Source: Caryophanales bacterium UBA2298 (GTDB lineage: Bacteria; Bacillota_I; Bacilli_A; Izemoplasmatales; Hujiaoplasmataceae). Taken from it: DNA of 25,094 bases. How positions within the stretch are numbered: the first letter of the stretch is position 1; every line of letters starts with the position of its first letter. The notes beneath the pieces are model-generated. The model did not search any database, had not been told where the DNA came from, and saw only the letters and a program-made list of their open reading frames with translations. The translations under genes and the position numbers were made by a program. The DNA lies in assembly GCA_002345425.1 (NCBI GenBank), contig DDWA01000043.1, positions 1 through 25,094 of the forward strand. The letters run 5' to 3'. Positions 14,941-22,059 of the stretch are shown in pieces.

Positions 14941-15681
14941 TTAGTTATATTTTTTTCCTACAGTAGCACAATAAATTGTAAATTGTTCTTCACTATCAAT
15001 ATTTAATAGGCTATCAACTTTTTTTTGATCATATGCACAGATTGCACATACACCACAATCAATAACCTCTGAGCTTAAAGATAAATTTTGACAGGCATGT
15101 CCAGCTTCAATAGCAATCATCTTGTGAGCGCAAAAATCATACTTGTATTCAGTTCTAGCTGGAATTGCTGTAAAGAAAAATACAACTTGAGCACCCCTTA
15201 ATTGCTTTAATAAGGACTCGTTTACTAAATTATTTAATTCTTTGCCACTTTTAATTAAGGATAGTTTATGCTTATCTTGAACATACAAATAAATTCCACT
15301 GTCAAGTTCATTTACTTGATTTAAATAGACATATGTCTCCATTGAATTTGTAGCTCCAGCAGTAGGTATAGTTCTAAAAACAGCATTTTCTTTAAAACTT
15401 ACCACCCTACAAGATTCCCATAATAGATAAGATAATTCTTCGAAACTCAAATCAACTTGTTCGTATTGTCTTAAACTTCTTCTTGAAGCAATTACTTCAG
15501 ATAATGATTTTTGTTTTATATTAGGAAATTCTTTAAGCAAGTTAAATGTTTGATTTTGATTGTTTGGTTTTATGAATTGGTCGGGCCTCTGTAATCCTTG
15601 TCTTTTGGGGCTATTGACGTTGTATAAATCAAGCCAATTAGGTTTAATTGTCTCACGATTTCTTTTGATTCTATCATCCAT
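14941..15681 (-). CDS. SagB/ThcOx-type nitroreductase-family flavin oxidoreductase
   Basis: A 246-residue FMN-dependent nitroreductase fold of the SagB/ThcOx branch. The FMN phosphate motif is SRRSLRQY (66-73), followed by a short helix SYLLWESC, the loop RTIPTAGATNSMETYVY (103-119), and the C-terminal half with EAGHACQNLSL (192-202) and GVCAICAYD. In thiazole/oxazole-modified microcin clusters such enzymes oxidise azolines, but no cyclodehydratase (SagC/D) or precursor peptide gene lies here, so this is a stand-alone relative whose substrate is unknown. It begins 2 bases after the msrB stop, with AAGGGAAAG inside the msrB end as Shine-Dalgarno. Five cysteines in the last third, several close together (CAHK, HACQ, DCGVCAIC), are a notable feature. 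Confidence 0.8.
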   Translation of the reverse strand: MDDRIKRNRETIKPNWLDLYNVNSPKRQGLQRPDQFIKPNNQNQTFNLLKEFPNIKQKSLSEVIASRRSLRQYEQVDLSFEELSYLLWESCRVVSFKENAVFRTIPTAGATNSMETYVYLNQVNELDSGIYLYVQDKHKLSLIKSGKELNNLVNESLLKQLRGAQVVFFFTAIPARTEYKYDFCAHKMIAIEAGHACQNLSLSSEVIDCGVCAICAYDQKKVDSLLNIDSEEQFTIYCATVGKKYN

Positions 15682-15683
15682 AA

Positions 15684-16118
15684 TTATTCTTTCCCTTCAA
15701 ACAAAGTTAAGTATTGCTCGTATCCTCTTTGTTCAATCTCTTCTTTAGGAATAAATTCCAAAGCTGCCGAATTTATACAATATCTCAAGCCGTCATTTAG
15801 TCCGTCATCAAAAACATGGCCTAAATGGCTATCAGCTTCTAAAGATCTAACTTCAGTACGAATCATTCCGTGTGAAAAATCCATTTTTTTCTTCACAGAT
15901 TGTTCATTTACCGGTTTTGTAAAAGATGGCCAACCACAATGAGCATTATATTTATCTTTGGAAGAAAAAAGAACCTCTTTGGATATTATATCAACGTAAA
16001 TTCCATCTCTAAATTCACTATCATATTCATTATCAAATTGTTTTTCTGTTCCTTTTTTTTGAGTTACATTAAACTGCAATGACGTGAGTTTTTTAATGTT
16101 TTCATCAAATTTTCCCAT
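15684..16118 (-). CDS. msrB: Peptide-methionine (R)-S-oxide reductase
   Basis: A 144-residue cytosolic MsrB that reduces the R epimer of methionine sulfoxide in damaged proteins using thioredoxin. Visible motifs are VTQKKGTEKQFDNEY (18-32), HCGWPSF (60-66), SHGMIRTEV (82-90), DSHLGHVFDDG (96-106) and the catalytic RYCINSAAL with Cys114. The two CxxC pairs that bind structural zinc in other MsrBs are absent, as in the Bacillus type. It lies in an operon, 4 bases after the Ldh-type dehydrogenase and 2 before the SagB-like protein. No clear Shine-Dalgarno precedes its ATG, so translation probably depends on coupling with the upstream gene. Confidence 0.92.
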   Translation of the reverse strand: MGKFDENIKKLTSLQFNVTQKKGTEKQFDNEYDSEFRDGIYVDIISKEVLFSSKDKYNAHCGWPSFTKPVNEQSVKKKMDFSHGMIRTEVRSLEADSHLGHVFDDGLNDGLRYCINSAALEFIPKEEIEQRGYEQYLTLFEGKE

Positions 16119-16122
16119 AATT

Positions 16123-17226
16123 TTAAAATGGTAATGTCTTTTTTAAATCAAGCATTTTATTCACATTAATTATATCTTCCATACAAGCTTGATTCAAAGG
16201 TACACCTTTATCCTTTCTTTCCAACCAGACTAAATACTCTTTTTCTCCGGCTGTATAAATTCTTTCTTCTCCAGGAGCTTTTTCACTATTTCTTAAATCT
16301 CTTAAAATATCTCCTGCAGTTTTTTTGAAACTTTCCAATCCCATAAATGCTTCAGTATCAATAGCTATGAAGAAATGTCCCAAATGATAAGGCATCAAAT
16401 TACCCATTTCATCTTTTCCATTTAACATTTTTAAAAAACTTCCTGCTTGCAAAGCTGCACTTAAGATTTCAACGACAGTTGCGTATCCATAACCTTTATA
16501 TCCTGCAAGTTCTTCGCCAATTCCGCCCAAAGGAGCTAATGCCGCTTGGTTATTCACTAAGTCTTTTAGTATCTGCTTAGAATCTGTCTTTGGTAATCCG
16601 TCTCTGCCTACAACCATACCACTTGGTGTATCTTTATTTATTTTAGCGAAATATTCGATTTTACCTCTTTGGGTTATACTTGTTGCACAATCCAACACAA
16701 ACGGAAACTCTTCGTCAGTTGGCAATCCAACTGTTAAAGGGTTTGTCCCCAACATATTTTCAACACCAAATGTTGGTGCTATCGATGGTCTTGCGTTGGT
16801 GCCTGTTATTCCAATCATACCTGCATCACTAGCCATAGTAGCATAGTATCCAGCAATACCATAATGAGTTGAATTTCGAACCGCAACCATTCCCATACCA
16901 TATTTTTTAGCCTTTTCGATAGCTAACTGCATCGCTTTATGACTCGCGACCATTCCCATACCATCATTAGCATCAAATACAGCTGTGGTCGGTGTTTCTC
17001 TAAGAATATCAATTTTAGTTACTGGTTTTTGTATACCAGCGTTAATACGATCGATGTAAATAGGTTTAAAACGATTTACACCATGGCTTTCAATACCCCT
17101 TCTATCACTTTCCATTAAAACATTTGCACAAATTTTAGCATCGGCTTCTGGAACTCCCATTTTTACAAATGCACTTACCATAAAATCTTCAATAAATTCC
17201 CAACTTACATAGGTTCTATCATCCAT
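16123..17226 (-). CDS. Malate/L-lactate dehydrogenase family (Ldh_2) oxidoreductase
   Basis: A 367-residue NAD(P)-dependent oxidoreductase of the type-2 malate/lactate/ureidoglycolate dehydrogenase family (PF02615), which acts on 2-hydroxy acids and has no classical Rossmann GxGxxG. Signature blocks are DRRGIESHGVNRF (41-53, His48), VRNSTHYGIAGYY (116-128, catalytic His121), GTNARPSIAPTFG, MLGTNPLTVGLPT and, later, GYKGYGYATVVEIL, which carries a conserved Lys. The substrate cannot be told from sequence. AGGAG precedes the ATG at 17226. It is the first gene of a four-gene operon with msrB, the SagB-like enzyme and the zinc-ribbon acyltransferase. Confidence 0.87.
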   Translation of the reverse strand: MDDRTYVSWEFIEDFMVSAFVKMGVPEADAKICANVLMESDRRGIESHGVNRFKPIYIDRINAGIQKPVTKIDILRETPTTAVFDANDGMGMVASHKAMQLAIEKAKKYGMGMVAVRNSTHYGIAGYYATMASDAGMIGITGTNARPSIAPTFGVENMLGTNPLTVGLPTDEEFPFVLDCATSITQRGKIEYFAKINKDTPSGMVVGRDGLPKTDSKQILKDLVNNQAALAPLGGIGEELAGYKGYGYATVVEILSAALQAGSFLKMLNGKDEMGNLMPYHLGHFFIAIDTEAFMGLESFKKTAGDILRDLRNSEKAPGEERIYTAGEKEYLVWLERKDKGVPLNQACMEDIINVNKMLDLKKTLPF

Positions 17227-17265
17227 GTTATCAACTCCTGTTTTTTGAATTAAATTTATAAGTAA

Positions 17266-17271
17266 ATTATA
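17266..17271 (-). promoter_or_regulatory. Extended -10 promoter of the Ldh/msrB operon
   Basis: Minus-strand TGATATAAT (TATAAT at 17266-17271) lies about 40 bases before the ATG at 17226; the -35 region is weak (TTTAAA at 17289-17294). Confidence 0.45.
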
Positions 17272-17357
17272 TCATATATTCCAGTTGATTTAAATATATA
17301 GCAATAATAAACTCCGTAGCGATAAAACATATCATTTATAATTAAATTAATTCATGT

Positions 17358-17363
17358 TATAAT
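17358..17363 (+). promoter_or_regulatory. Extended -10 promoter for the M29 aminopeptidase
   Basis: TGTTATAAT (TG at 17355-17356, TATAAT at 17358-17363), with a weak TTTATA at 17335-17340. The leader to the ATG at 17400 is about 30 bases and contains GAAAGGA. Confidence 0.5.
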
Positions 17364-17399
17364 AAGTTCTAAGAAATAATTTAGAAAGGAATTATAAAA

Positions 17400-18635
17400 A
17401 TGCCAAAAGAAATATTAGTAGAAAAATTAGCTAACTTAGCAGTTAAAATTGGTGTAAATGTTCAAAAAGACCAAGTAGTAGTCGTAAACGCACCAACGCA
17501 AGCCGCTGATATAGCAAGAAAAGTTACAAAAAATGCTTACGAAGCTGGCGCCAAAAAAGTAATTATCAATTGGCGAGATGAATTAGCAGGAAGATATTCA
17601 TATGAGTATGAAACAATCGAAACTTTACAAGATATTCCGCAATATTCAATTGATAGAATGCATTATTTTGTGGATAATGATGCTTGCGTAATTTCAATTG
17701 TATCACCAATTCCTGGCGCTAATAAAGGAGTCAATCCAAATAAAATGCAAGCCGCAGGAATTGCTACAAGCAAAGCCTTAAACTTTTATCGCGAACACAT
17801 GATGGGTAACAGGAGTCAATGGACGATTATCGCTGCATCAAATCCAATCTGGGCGAAAAAGGTTTTTCCAAATCTTCCTGAAGATGAAGCTGATGAGGCT
17901 TTATGGGAAGCTATATTTAAAGCTTCTAGAATTGAAGAAAAGACAAATCCAGTCGATGAATGGAATAAGCATAATTCTGCTTTGATATCTCACAATAGAA
18001 TTCTTAATGATTTCCAATTCGATTCATTACATTTCACAAATTCCTTAGGTACTGATCTAACCATCAAACTTGTAGAAAATCACGTTTGGTCAGGTGGTCA
18101 AGAAACAGCCACTACCGGTGTGGTATTCAATCCAAATATCCCAACTGAAGAAAATTTTACTATGCCACATAAATATGGCGTAAACGGTAAGGTTGTAGCT
18201 ACTAAACCACTTGATTATCAAGGTAATTTGATTGAAGATTTCTGGCTTGAATTCAAAGATGGTAAAGTGGTTGACTTCGATGCAAAAAAAGAAAAATCAA
18301 CTTTGAAAAATCTTTTGGATTTTGATAAAGGAAGTTCATATTTAGGTGAAGTTGCACTAATTGGTTTTAATTCACCAATTTCACAAGCTAACATTCTTTT
18401 CTTTAATACACTATTTGATGAAAACGCATCTTGCCATTTAGCGCTAGGAAGAGCTTATCCTATGAATGTTAAAGGCGGTACAGAAATGGATATCAAAGAA
18501 TTAGAAAAACTTGGATACAATAATTCTATGTCACATTCTGACTTTATGTTCGGTAGTGAAAATATGAATATTGTTGGTATTACTAAAGATGGTAAGAAAG
18601 TTCAAATATTTACAAACGGAAATTTTGTTATATAA
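17400..18635 (+). CDS. ampS: M29-family aminopeptidase (AmpS/PepS type)
   Basis: A 411-residue cytosolic metallo-aminopeptidase of the M29 (thermophilic aminopeptidase) family, normally a dimer with two metal ions. The metal and catalytic residues fall where expected: Glu250 or Glu251 in PTEENFTMPH, Glu317 in YLGEVAL, His346 in CHLALG, Tyr353 in GRAYP, and His379 and Asp381 in MSHSDFMFG. N-terminal blocks include LAVKIGVNVQKDQ (13-25) and a WRDELAGRYSYEY segment. The gene is monocistronic, with its own promoter and terminator, and divergent from the Ldh operon. With PepT it suggests use of imported peptides. Confidence 0.9.
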   Translation: MPKEILVEKLANLAVKIGVNVQKDQVVVVNAPTQAADIARKVTKNAYEAGAKKVIINWRDELAGRYSYEYETIETLQDIPQYSIDRMHYFVDNDACVISIVSPIPGANKGVNPNKMQAAGIATSKALNFYREHMMGNRSQWTIIAASNPIWAKKVFPNLPEDEADEALWEAIFKASRIEEKTNPVDEWNKHNSALISHNRILNDFQFDSLHFTNSLGTDLTIKLVENHVWSGGQETATTGVVFNPNIPTEENFTMPHKYGVNGKVVATKPLDYQGNLIEDFWLEFKDGKVVDFDAKKEKSTLKNLLDFDKGSSYLGEVALIGFNSPISQANILFFNTLFDENASCHLALGRAYPMNVKGGTEMDIKELEKLGYNNSMSHSDFMFGSENMNIVGITKDGKKVQIFTNGNFVI

Positions 18636-18643
18636 TTGTAAAG

Positions 18644-18668
18644 ACCGTTAATTATAGCGGTTTTTTTT
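18644..18668 (+). terminator. Terminator of the M29 aminopeptidase gene
   Basis: A 6-bp stem ACCGTT/AGCGGT (18644-18649 and 18656-18661, one T-G wobble) with a 6-base loop is followed by eight T. Confidence 0.7.
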
Positions 18669-18734
18669 GCAAAACGACAAAATTTACGAGAAAAATAATA
18701 TATATACAACATTTTGATATTTTTGAATATATTA

Positions 18735-18763
18735 TTGACATTTCAAATGTTTTTTTTTATAAT
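18735..18763 (+). promoter_or_regulatory. Perfect consensus promoter of the AraC-family gene, with operator-like dyad
   Basis: TTGACA (18735-18740), a 17-base spacer and TATAAT (18758-18763) match the housekeeping sigma consensus at every position. A perfect dyad ACATTT-C-AAATGT (18738-18750) overlaps the -35 and the spacer, a natural place for a repressor. The transcript would begin about 15 bases before the chosen ATG. Confidence 0.75.
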
Positions 18764-18784
18764 GATTTAGTAAGGATGGATGAA

Positions 18785-19960
18785 ATGAAATTAGAAAAAA
18801 TCGCATATAATATTTACTACATGACCAATATTTCTTTTTCTATTTATGAAAACAATATCAAGATTTATGAAACTAATCACATGTTACTGCCAGAGATATT
18901 TATCAGTGAAATTGAAAATGATAAACAAACCATAATTGAGAATCATAAAGATAATAAAATCGTTAGAATTCAAAATAATTGTGGCTTTACTTTTATTTGT
19001 CTATTTTTATATCAAAAAAATGTCGTTTTTGGTCCATTTTTAATTAACGATGACTATGAAAATCTAATAGATGAAATAATTTTTAAATATCATCTTATCA
19101 ATGAAGAAGCTAAAATGGTTGAAAATTACTATAATAGTATGAAAATATTATCAGAATTTCAACAGACATTTATAGTAAATATTCTTCATGGACTAGAAGT
19201 ATTAGATGTAGAAAGAATAAAAATCCAAAATATTCAAGTTAAAAAGTTTACTAACGGATCAAGCCTTAAACAAGTGAATGATTATACACTCAAACAAATT
19301 GAAAGTAGCCATGAAGTTGAAGAAATGTTACTAGCTATTGTTAGAAACGGCGATATTGAGGTAGCTAAAAGTTTTGATTTCCAAAATATTTCTAATCAAC
19401 ATCTGATATATAAGAATAATTCTTTTACAAATATGAAAACCAATTTAATGATTTTTGATGCCTTGTGTAATCGAGAGGCAATTAAAGCAGGTGTTGACCC
19501 TTTGCTTGCAAATAAGATTTCTAATAACATAAAATTCTATATAAACAAGATTAGTCTTTCAAGCGAATTAAAGTTTGTTGCTCAAAAAATTCTTATAACG
19601 TATTCCAAAGCAGTTAAAGACTACACATTACTAAATTACAGCAGCAATATCAAAAAAATCATATTGTATATAAGAAAAAATCTTACTTATAAAATCTCGC
19701 TTGATGATATTGCCAAAGATTTGTTTATAACAAAAGAACACCTTTCAAGATTATTCAAAAAAGAAATGGGAATTACTATATCTGAATACATTATAAAAGC
19801 AAAGATTCAAGAAGCGAAAAATTTGTTAAAACAAACTGATTATAACATCTTAGATATCGCTGTATTGCTCAATTTCGCTAATAGTTCTCACTTTTCTAAC
19901 TCATTTAAAAAAATCACAGGTTTATCACCAAGTGATTATCGCAAAAACCCTAATGATTAA
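18785..19960 (+). CDS. AraC-family transcriptional regulator
   Basis: A 391-residue DNA-binding regulator. The last 100 residues are an AraC/XylS double helix-turn-helix: SLDDIAKDLFITKEHLSRLFKKE and then ILDIAVLLNFANSSHFSNSFKK ending GLSPSDYRK (both helices complete). The N-terminal 280 residues resemble a sensor of the type found in many Bacillota AraC proteins, with a segment like N-x-x-L-M-I-F-D-A-L-x-x-R-E-A-I-K-A-G-V-D-P (about 220-238) and no membrane helix; the ligand is unknown. Of two possible starts, the ATG at 18785 is preferred because AAGGA sits 8 bases before it, whereas the one at 18776 directly abuts AAGG. No obvious target operon adjoins it, so autoregulation through the promoter dyad is plausible. 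It ends inside its own terminator. Confidence 0.85.
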   Translation: MKLEKIAYNIYYMTNISFSIYENNIKIYETNHMLLPEIFISEIENDKQTIIENHKDNKIVRIQNNCGFTFICLFLYQKNVVFGPFLINDDYENLIDEIIFKYHLINEEAKMVENYYNSMKILSEFQQTFIVNILHGLEVLDVERIKIQNIQVKKFTNGSSLKQVNDYTLKQIESSHEVEEMLLAIVRNGDIEVAKSFDFQNISNQHLIYKNNSFTNMKTNLMIFDALCNREAIKAGVDPLLANKISNNIKFYINKISLSSELKFVAQKILITYSKAVKDYTLLNYSSNIKKIILYIRKNLTYKISLDDIAKDLFITKEHLSRLFKKEMGITISEYIIKAKIQEAKNLLKQTDYNILDIAVLLNFANSSHFSNSFKKITGLSPSDYRKNPND

Positions 19961-19976
19961 TCATAGGGGTTTTTTA
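19943..19976 (+). terminator. Terminator of the AraC-family gene
   Basis: AAAAACCC and GGGGTTTTT form the outer stem (one bulged G), enclosing an ATGAT/ATCAT inner dyad, followed by T. The TAA stop lies in the hairpin. Confidence 0.75.
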
Positions 19977-19988
19977 AACCCAAAAAAG

Positions 19989-19997
19989 TGGTACAAT
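19989..19997 (+). promoter_or_regulatory. Extended -10 promoter for the secreted-nuclease gene
   Basis: TGGTACAAT (19989-19997) is an extended -10 element about 36 bases before the ATG at 20034. No -35 is evident. Confidence 0.35.
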
Positions 19998-20033
19998 AAT
20001 ATATAAAATTATAACTAAAGAGGTGATTTGCCG

Positions 20034-20135
20034 ATGAAGAAAACTTTAAGAACTATCGGTATTATTGTTGGTGTAATTTTATAGCTTATTGTTGCGGTAG
20101 ACTATTTTCTAGGCACGAACTACATCAACAAGTTA
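20034..20135 (+). other. Membrane-anchor leader of the nuclease, interrupted by an amber codon
   Basis: A strong Shine-Dalgarno (GAGGTGA) precedes the ATG at 20034. The frame reads MKKTLRTIGIIVGVIL, then TAG (20082-20084), then LIVAVDYFLGTNYINKL, and continues without break into the nuclease frame at 20136. The two pieces together form a typical basic start plus one hydrophobic helix, that is, a signal anchor. The codon-17 TAG is the only fault. It could be a point mutation (for example from a Leu or Gln codon), a sequence error, or a site of readthrough. Confidence 0.7.
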
Positions 20136-21209
20136 ATGGATAGAGAAGCTCCAATAATTAATGTCAATCAATTACCTAATCAACATTTGCTTGGAAGAGA
20201 CTTCGACTACAGTATTGTAACGTGTGAAGATAATTATGATAAATTGTGCAAAGTAGAGATATCAAATGAATTTGATACATCTACAGTTGGTTCTCAAACC
20301 ATAACCTTAACTGCTGATGATGGTGCTGGTAATGAATCAGTATACGAATACTCGATAATAATAGTTGAAAACGTTGATGGATTGATGTACATCCCTGTTG
20401 GGTATTACGATGCTATTGATGGCTTAACCGGCGAGGCTTTAAAATCCGCACTTAATGATATAATTACAGGTCATATTGAATTTCCATATACCGATGATGA
20501 AACTGATGTCTGGGATTTATTAATGTTAGCTGACGAAGACCCGGAAAATTCTGAAAATGTAATAATGTTCTATTCAGGATTTTCGTGGTATAAAACCTGT
20601 CAAGATACTACTTATCCTCCTGAATACTGTGAAACGACTGTTGAAGATGAAGTAAATATTATTGAGTGGAATCGTGAACATGTCTGGTCAAAATCAAGAG
20701 GCGATTTTGAAATCAAGGAAGGAACTACCACTGTTTTAGCGATGGGTCCACATACAGACCTCCATCATTTAGTCACTGAAGAAAGAACAATGAACTCAAT
20801 AAAAAATAATCGAATGTTTGAAGATTGTCATGATGGTGATGATGAAAACATCATAGATGTAGGATATGGTAACTATACATGCAATGAATGGGATTTTGAA
20901 TCTAGAGATGAAGTTAAAGGTGATGTCGCAAGAATGCTTTTCTACATGGCTGCTCGTTATGAAGGTGAAGAAGGTGATATGGTTGATTTAGAATTAATAA
21001 ACAACCCTGATTCAGATAGATTATATAAATTACCTCTTTATGGCGATTTAGATGATTTACTAAGGTGGCATGAAGAAGATCCAGTATCAGAAAAGGAAAT
21101 ATTAAGAAACCAATTAATTTATACATATCAAAACAATCGAAATCCTTTTATTGATTTACCCAAACTAGTTGAATTAATTTGGGGAAGACCAGAAGATTAT
21201 ATAAATTAA
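20136..21209 (+). CDS. Extracellular endonuclease I family nuclease with N-terminal Ig-like domain
   Basis: The open part encodes 357 residues from ATG 20136; with the leader from 20034 it would be 391 codons. Residues 4-78 are a bacterial Ig-like/DUF5011-type module (APIINVNQLP at the start, GSQTITLTADDGAGN near 52-66). The catalytic part (about 85-352) is an endonuclease I (EndA/Vvn/BsnA-like, PF04231): WNREHVWSKSRGDF (178-191; Glu181 metal, His182 catalytic), PHTDLHHLVTEERTMNSIKNN (205-225; His210/211, Asn220), GDVARMLFYMAARYEG and the C-terminal NQLIYTYQNNRNPFID. It degrades DNA or RNA without sequence specificity and belongs outside the membrane. The protein is strongly acidic. ATG 20136 has no Shine-Dalgarno and lacks the anchor, so without readthrough the gene may be inactive; all catalytic residues are still intact. 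Confidence 0.8.
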   Translation: MDREAPIINVNQLPNQHLLGRDFDYSIVTCEDNYDKLCKVEISNEFDTSTVGSQTITLTADDGAGNESVYEYSIIIVENVDGLMYIPVGYYDAIDGLTGEALKSALNDIITGHIEFPYTDDETDVWDLLMLADEDPENSENVIMFYSGFSWYKTCQDTTYPPEYCETTVEDEVNIIEWNREHVWSKSRGDFEIKEGTTTVLAMGPHTDLHHLVTEERTMNSIKNNRMFEDCHDGDDENIIDVGYGNYTCNEWDFESRDEVKGDVARMLFYMAARYEGEEGDMVDLELINNPDSDRLYKLPLYGDLDDLLRWHEEDPVSEKEILRNQLIYTYQNNRNPFIDLPKLVELIWGRPEDYIN

Positions 21210-21252
21210 AAAAAAGCTAGTAATCACATAAGTGTGTTTTACTAGCTTTTTT
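21207..21252. terminator. Bidirectional terminator between nuclease and L25/CTC genes
   Basis: A long hairpin with outer arms AAAAAAGCTAGTAA and its complement (ending near 21252) and an inner CACA/TGTG stem serves both convergent genes. Confidence 0.8.
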
Positions 21253-21282
21253 ATTGTCTTTTTTATTGTCTTTTTTATTCTT
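21247..21282 (+). repeat. Three tandem 12-base units after the nuclease terminator
   Basis: TTTTTTATTGTC occurs at 21247-21258 and 21259-21270 and, with a changed end (TTTTTTATTCTT), at 21271-21282. The third copy covers the stop codon of the L25/CTC gene. Probably slippage-generated. Confidence 0.6.
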
Positions 21283-21883
21283 CTTTTTTCTCAGTAATTA
21301 CTTCGACATCCATCGGATCTTTTTCTTCAGTTTCTTCTTCATCTTCTTCTTCAACATATCTAGTTTCACTAACGTTGACAACTAATTTGTTTTTATCTTC
21401 ATGAACTTCGATGCCTTGAGGGATATTAAGATCAGATACTTTAAGTGAATCTCCGATTTCAAGTCCGGATATATCTAAATCAATATGATTTATACTTTCG
21501 CCGATTCCATATTCTACTTCAATTGAATCCGTCAATAATTGAACTATTACTCCTGGTTTTTCAACCTTTTCCTTACCAATAAGATTTATTGGTAAATGAG
21601 CTCTAATCATATCTCCGGCCATTACTTTCAATAACTTAACGTTTAAAAATTCATTATGGTTAATATGATGCCTTTGCACTTCTTTAATATAAACATTGTG
21701 TTTCTTTCTTCCCATTTTAACTTCAAAAGTCTGTGTTAAACCATTTTCTTTAAAAGCGTCTTTGAATTCTTTTTCATCAATTTGAATTGATTCGGGTTCA
21801 ATTGATTTCCCAAATAAGACCCCTGGTATTTTATGGTTTTCTCTAACTGATTTTAAAGTTTCAGTTCTTTTTTCGATTTTCAT
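21275..21883 (-). CDS. rplY: Ribosomal protein L25, CTC/TL5 form
   Basis: A 202-residue two-domain L25 (general stress protein CTC type) that binds 5S rRNA in the large subunit. The N-terminal L25 domain is recognisable from IPGVLFGK (19-26), then TFEVKMGRKKHNVYIKEVQ (about 52-70) and HINHNEFLNVKLLKV. A C-terminal TL5 beta domain follows (MAGDMIRAHLPINLIG, then SIEVEYGIGES and GLEIGDSLKVSDLNIP). It ends with an acidic tail rich in Glu (after about 175), common in this family. AAGGGAG precedes the ATG at 21883. In Bacillus, ctc is stress-induced; here only an extended -10 housekeeping element is evident. Confidence 0.88.
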   Translation of the reverse strand: MKIEKRTETLKSVRENHKIPGVLFGKSIEPESIQIDEKEFKDAFKENGLTQTFEVKMGRKKHNVYIKEVQRHHINHNEFLNVKLLKVMAGDMIRAHLPINLIGKEKVEKPGVIVQLLTDSIEVEYGIGESINHIDLDISGLEIGDSLKVSDLNIPQGIEVHEDKNKLVVNVSETRYVEEEDEEETEEKDPMDVEVITEKKEE

Positions 21884-21925
21884 AAATATGCTCCCTTCAA
21901 ATCTATTATTTTATAATTCTCATAT

Positions 21926-21931
21926 ATTATA
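21926..21931 (-). promoter_or_regulatory. Extended -10 promoter for the L25/CTC gene
   Basis: Minus-strand TGATATAAT (TATAAT at 21926-21931) lies about 45 bases before the ATG, without a clear -35. Confidence 0.45.
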
Positions 21932-22002
21932 TCATAAAATAGATAATTTGGTATTATTATTGAATTTCTTATCCTATAAAATTAAATTTTTTTCTATCCA
22001 CC

Positions 22003-22031
22003 TTAAAATTAAGGAATTAATAAGGTATAAT
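22003..22031 (+). promoter_or_regulatory. Promoter for the RCK_C membrane protein
   Basis: TTAAAA (22003-22008), 17 bases, TATAAT (22026-22031); then AAAGGAGTG ahead of the ATG at 22060. Confidence 0.5.
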
Positions 22032-22059
22032 ATTATCAGGATATAAAAGGAGTGAAACT

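Noticed and set aside
14941..15681. A thiazole/oxazole-modified peptide (TOMM) biosynthesis cluster around the SagB-like gene.
   Set aside because: No cyclodehydratase, YcaO, leader protease, transporter or small precursor gene is near; the neighbours are MsrB, a dehydrogenase and a PlsC acyltransferase.
18776..18784. Upstream ATG of the AraC-family gene at 18776 as the start.
   Set aside because: The AAGG directly abuts this ATG, leaving no spacing for ribosome binding; ATG 18785 has the correct 8-base spacing.
21247..21282. Short tandem units as a start of a CRISPR or iteron array.
   Set aside because: Only three contiguous 12-base units without spacers, T-rich, at the foot of a terminator; replication slippage explains them.
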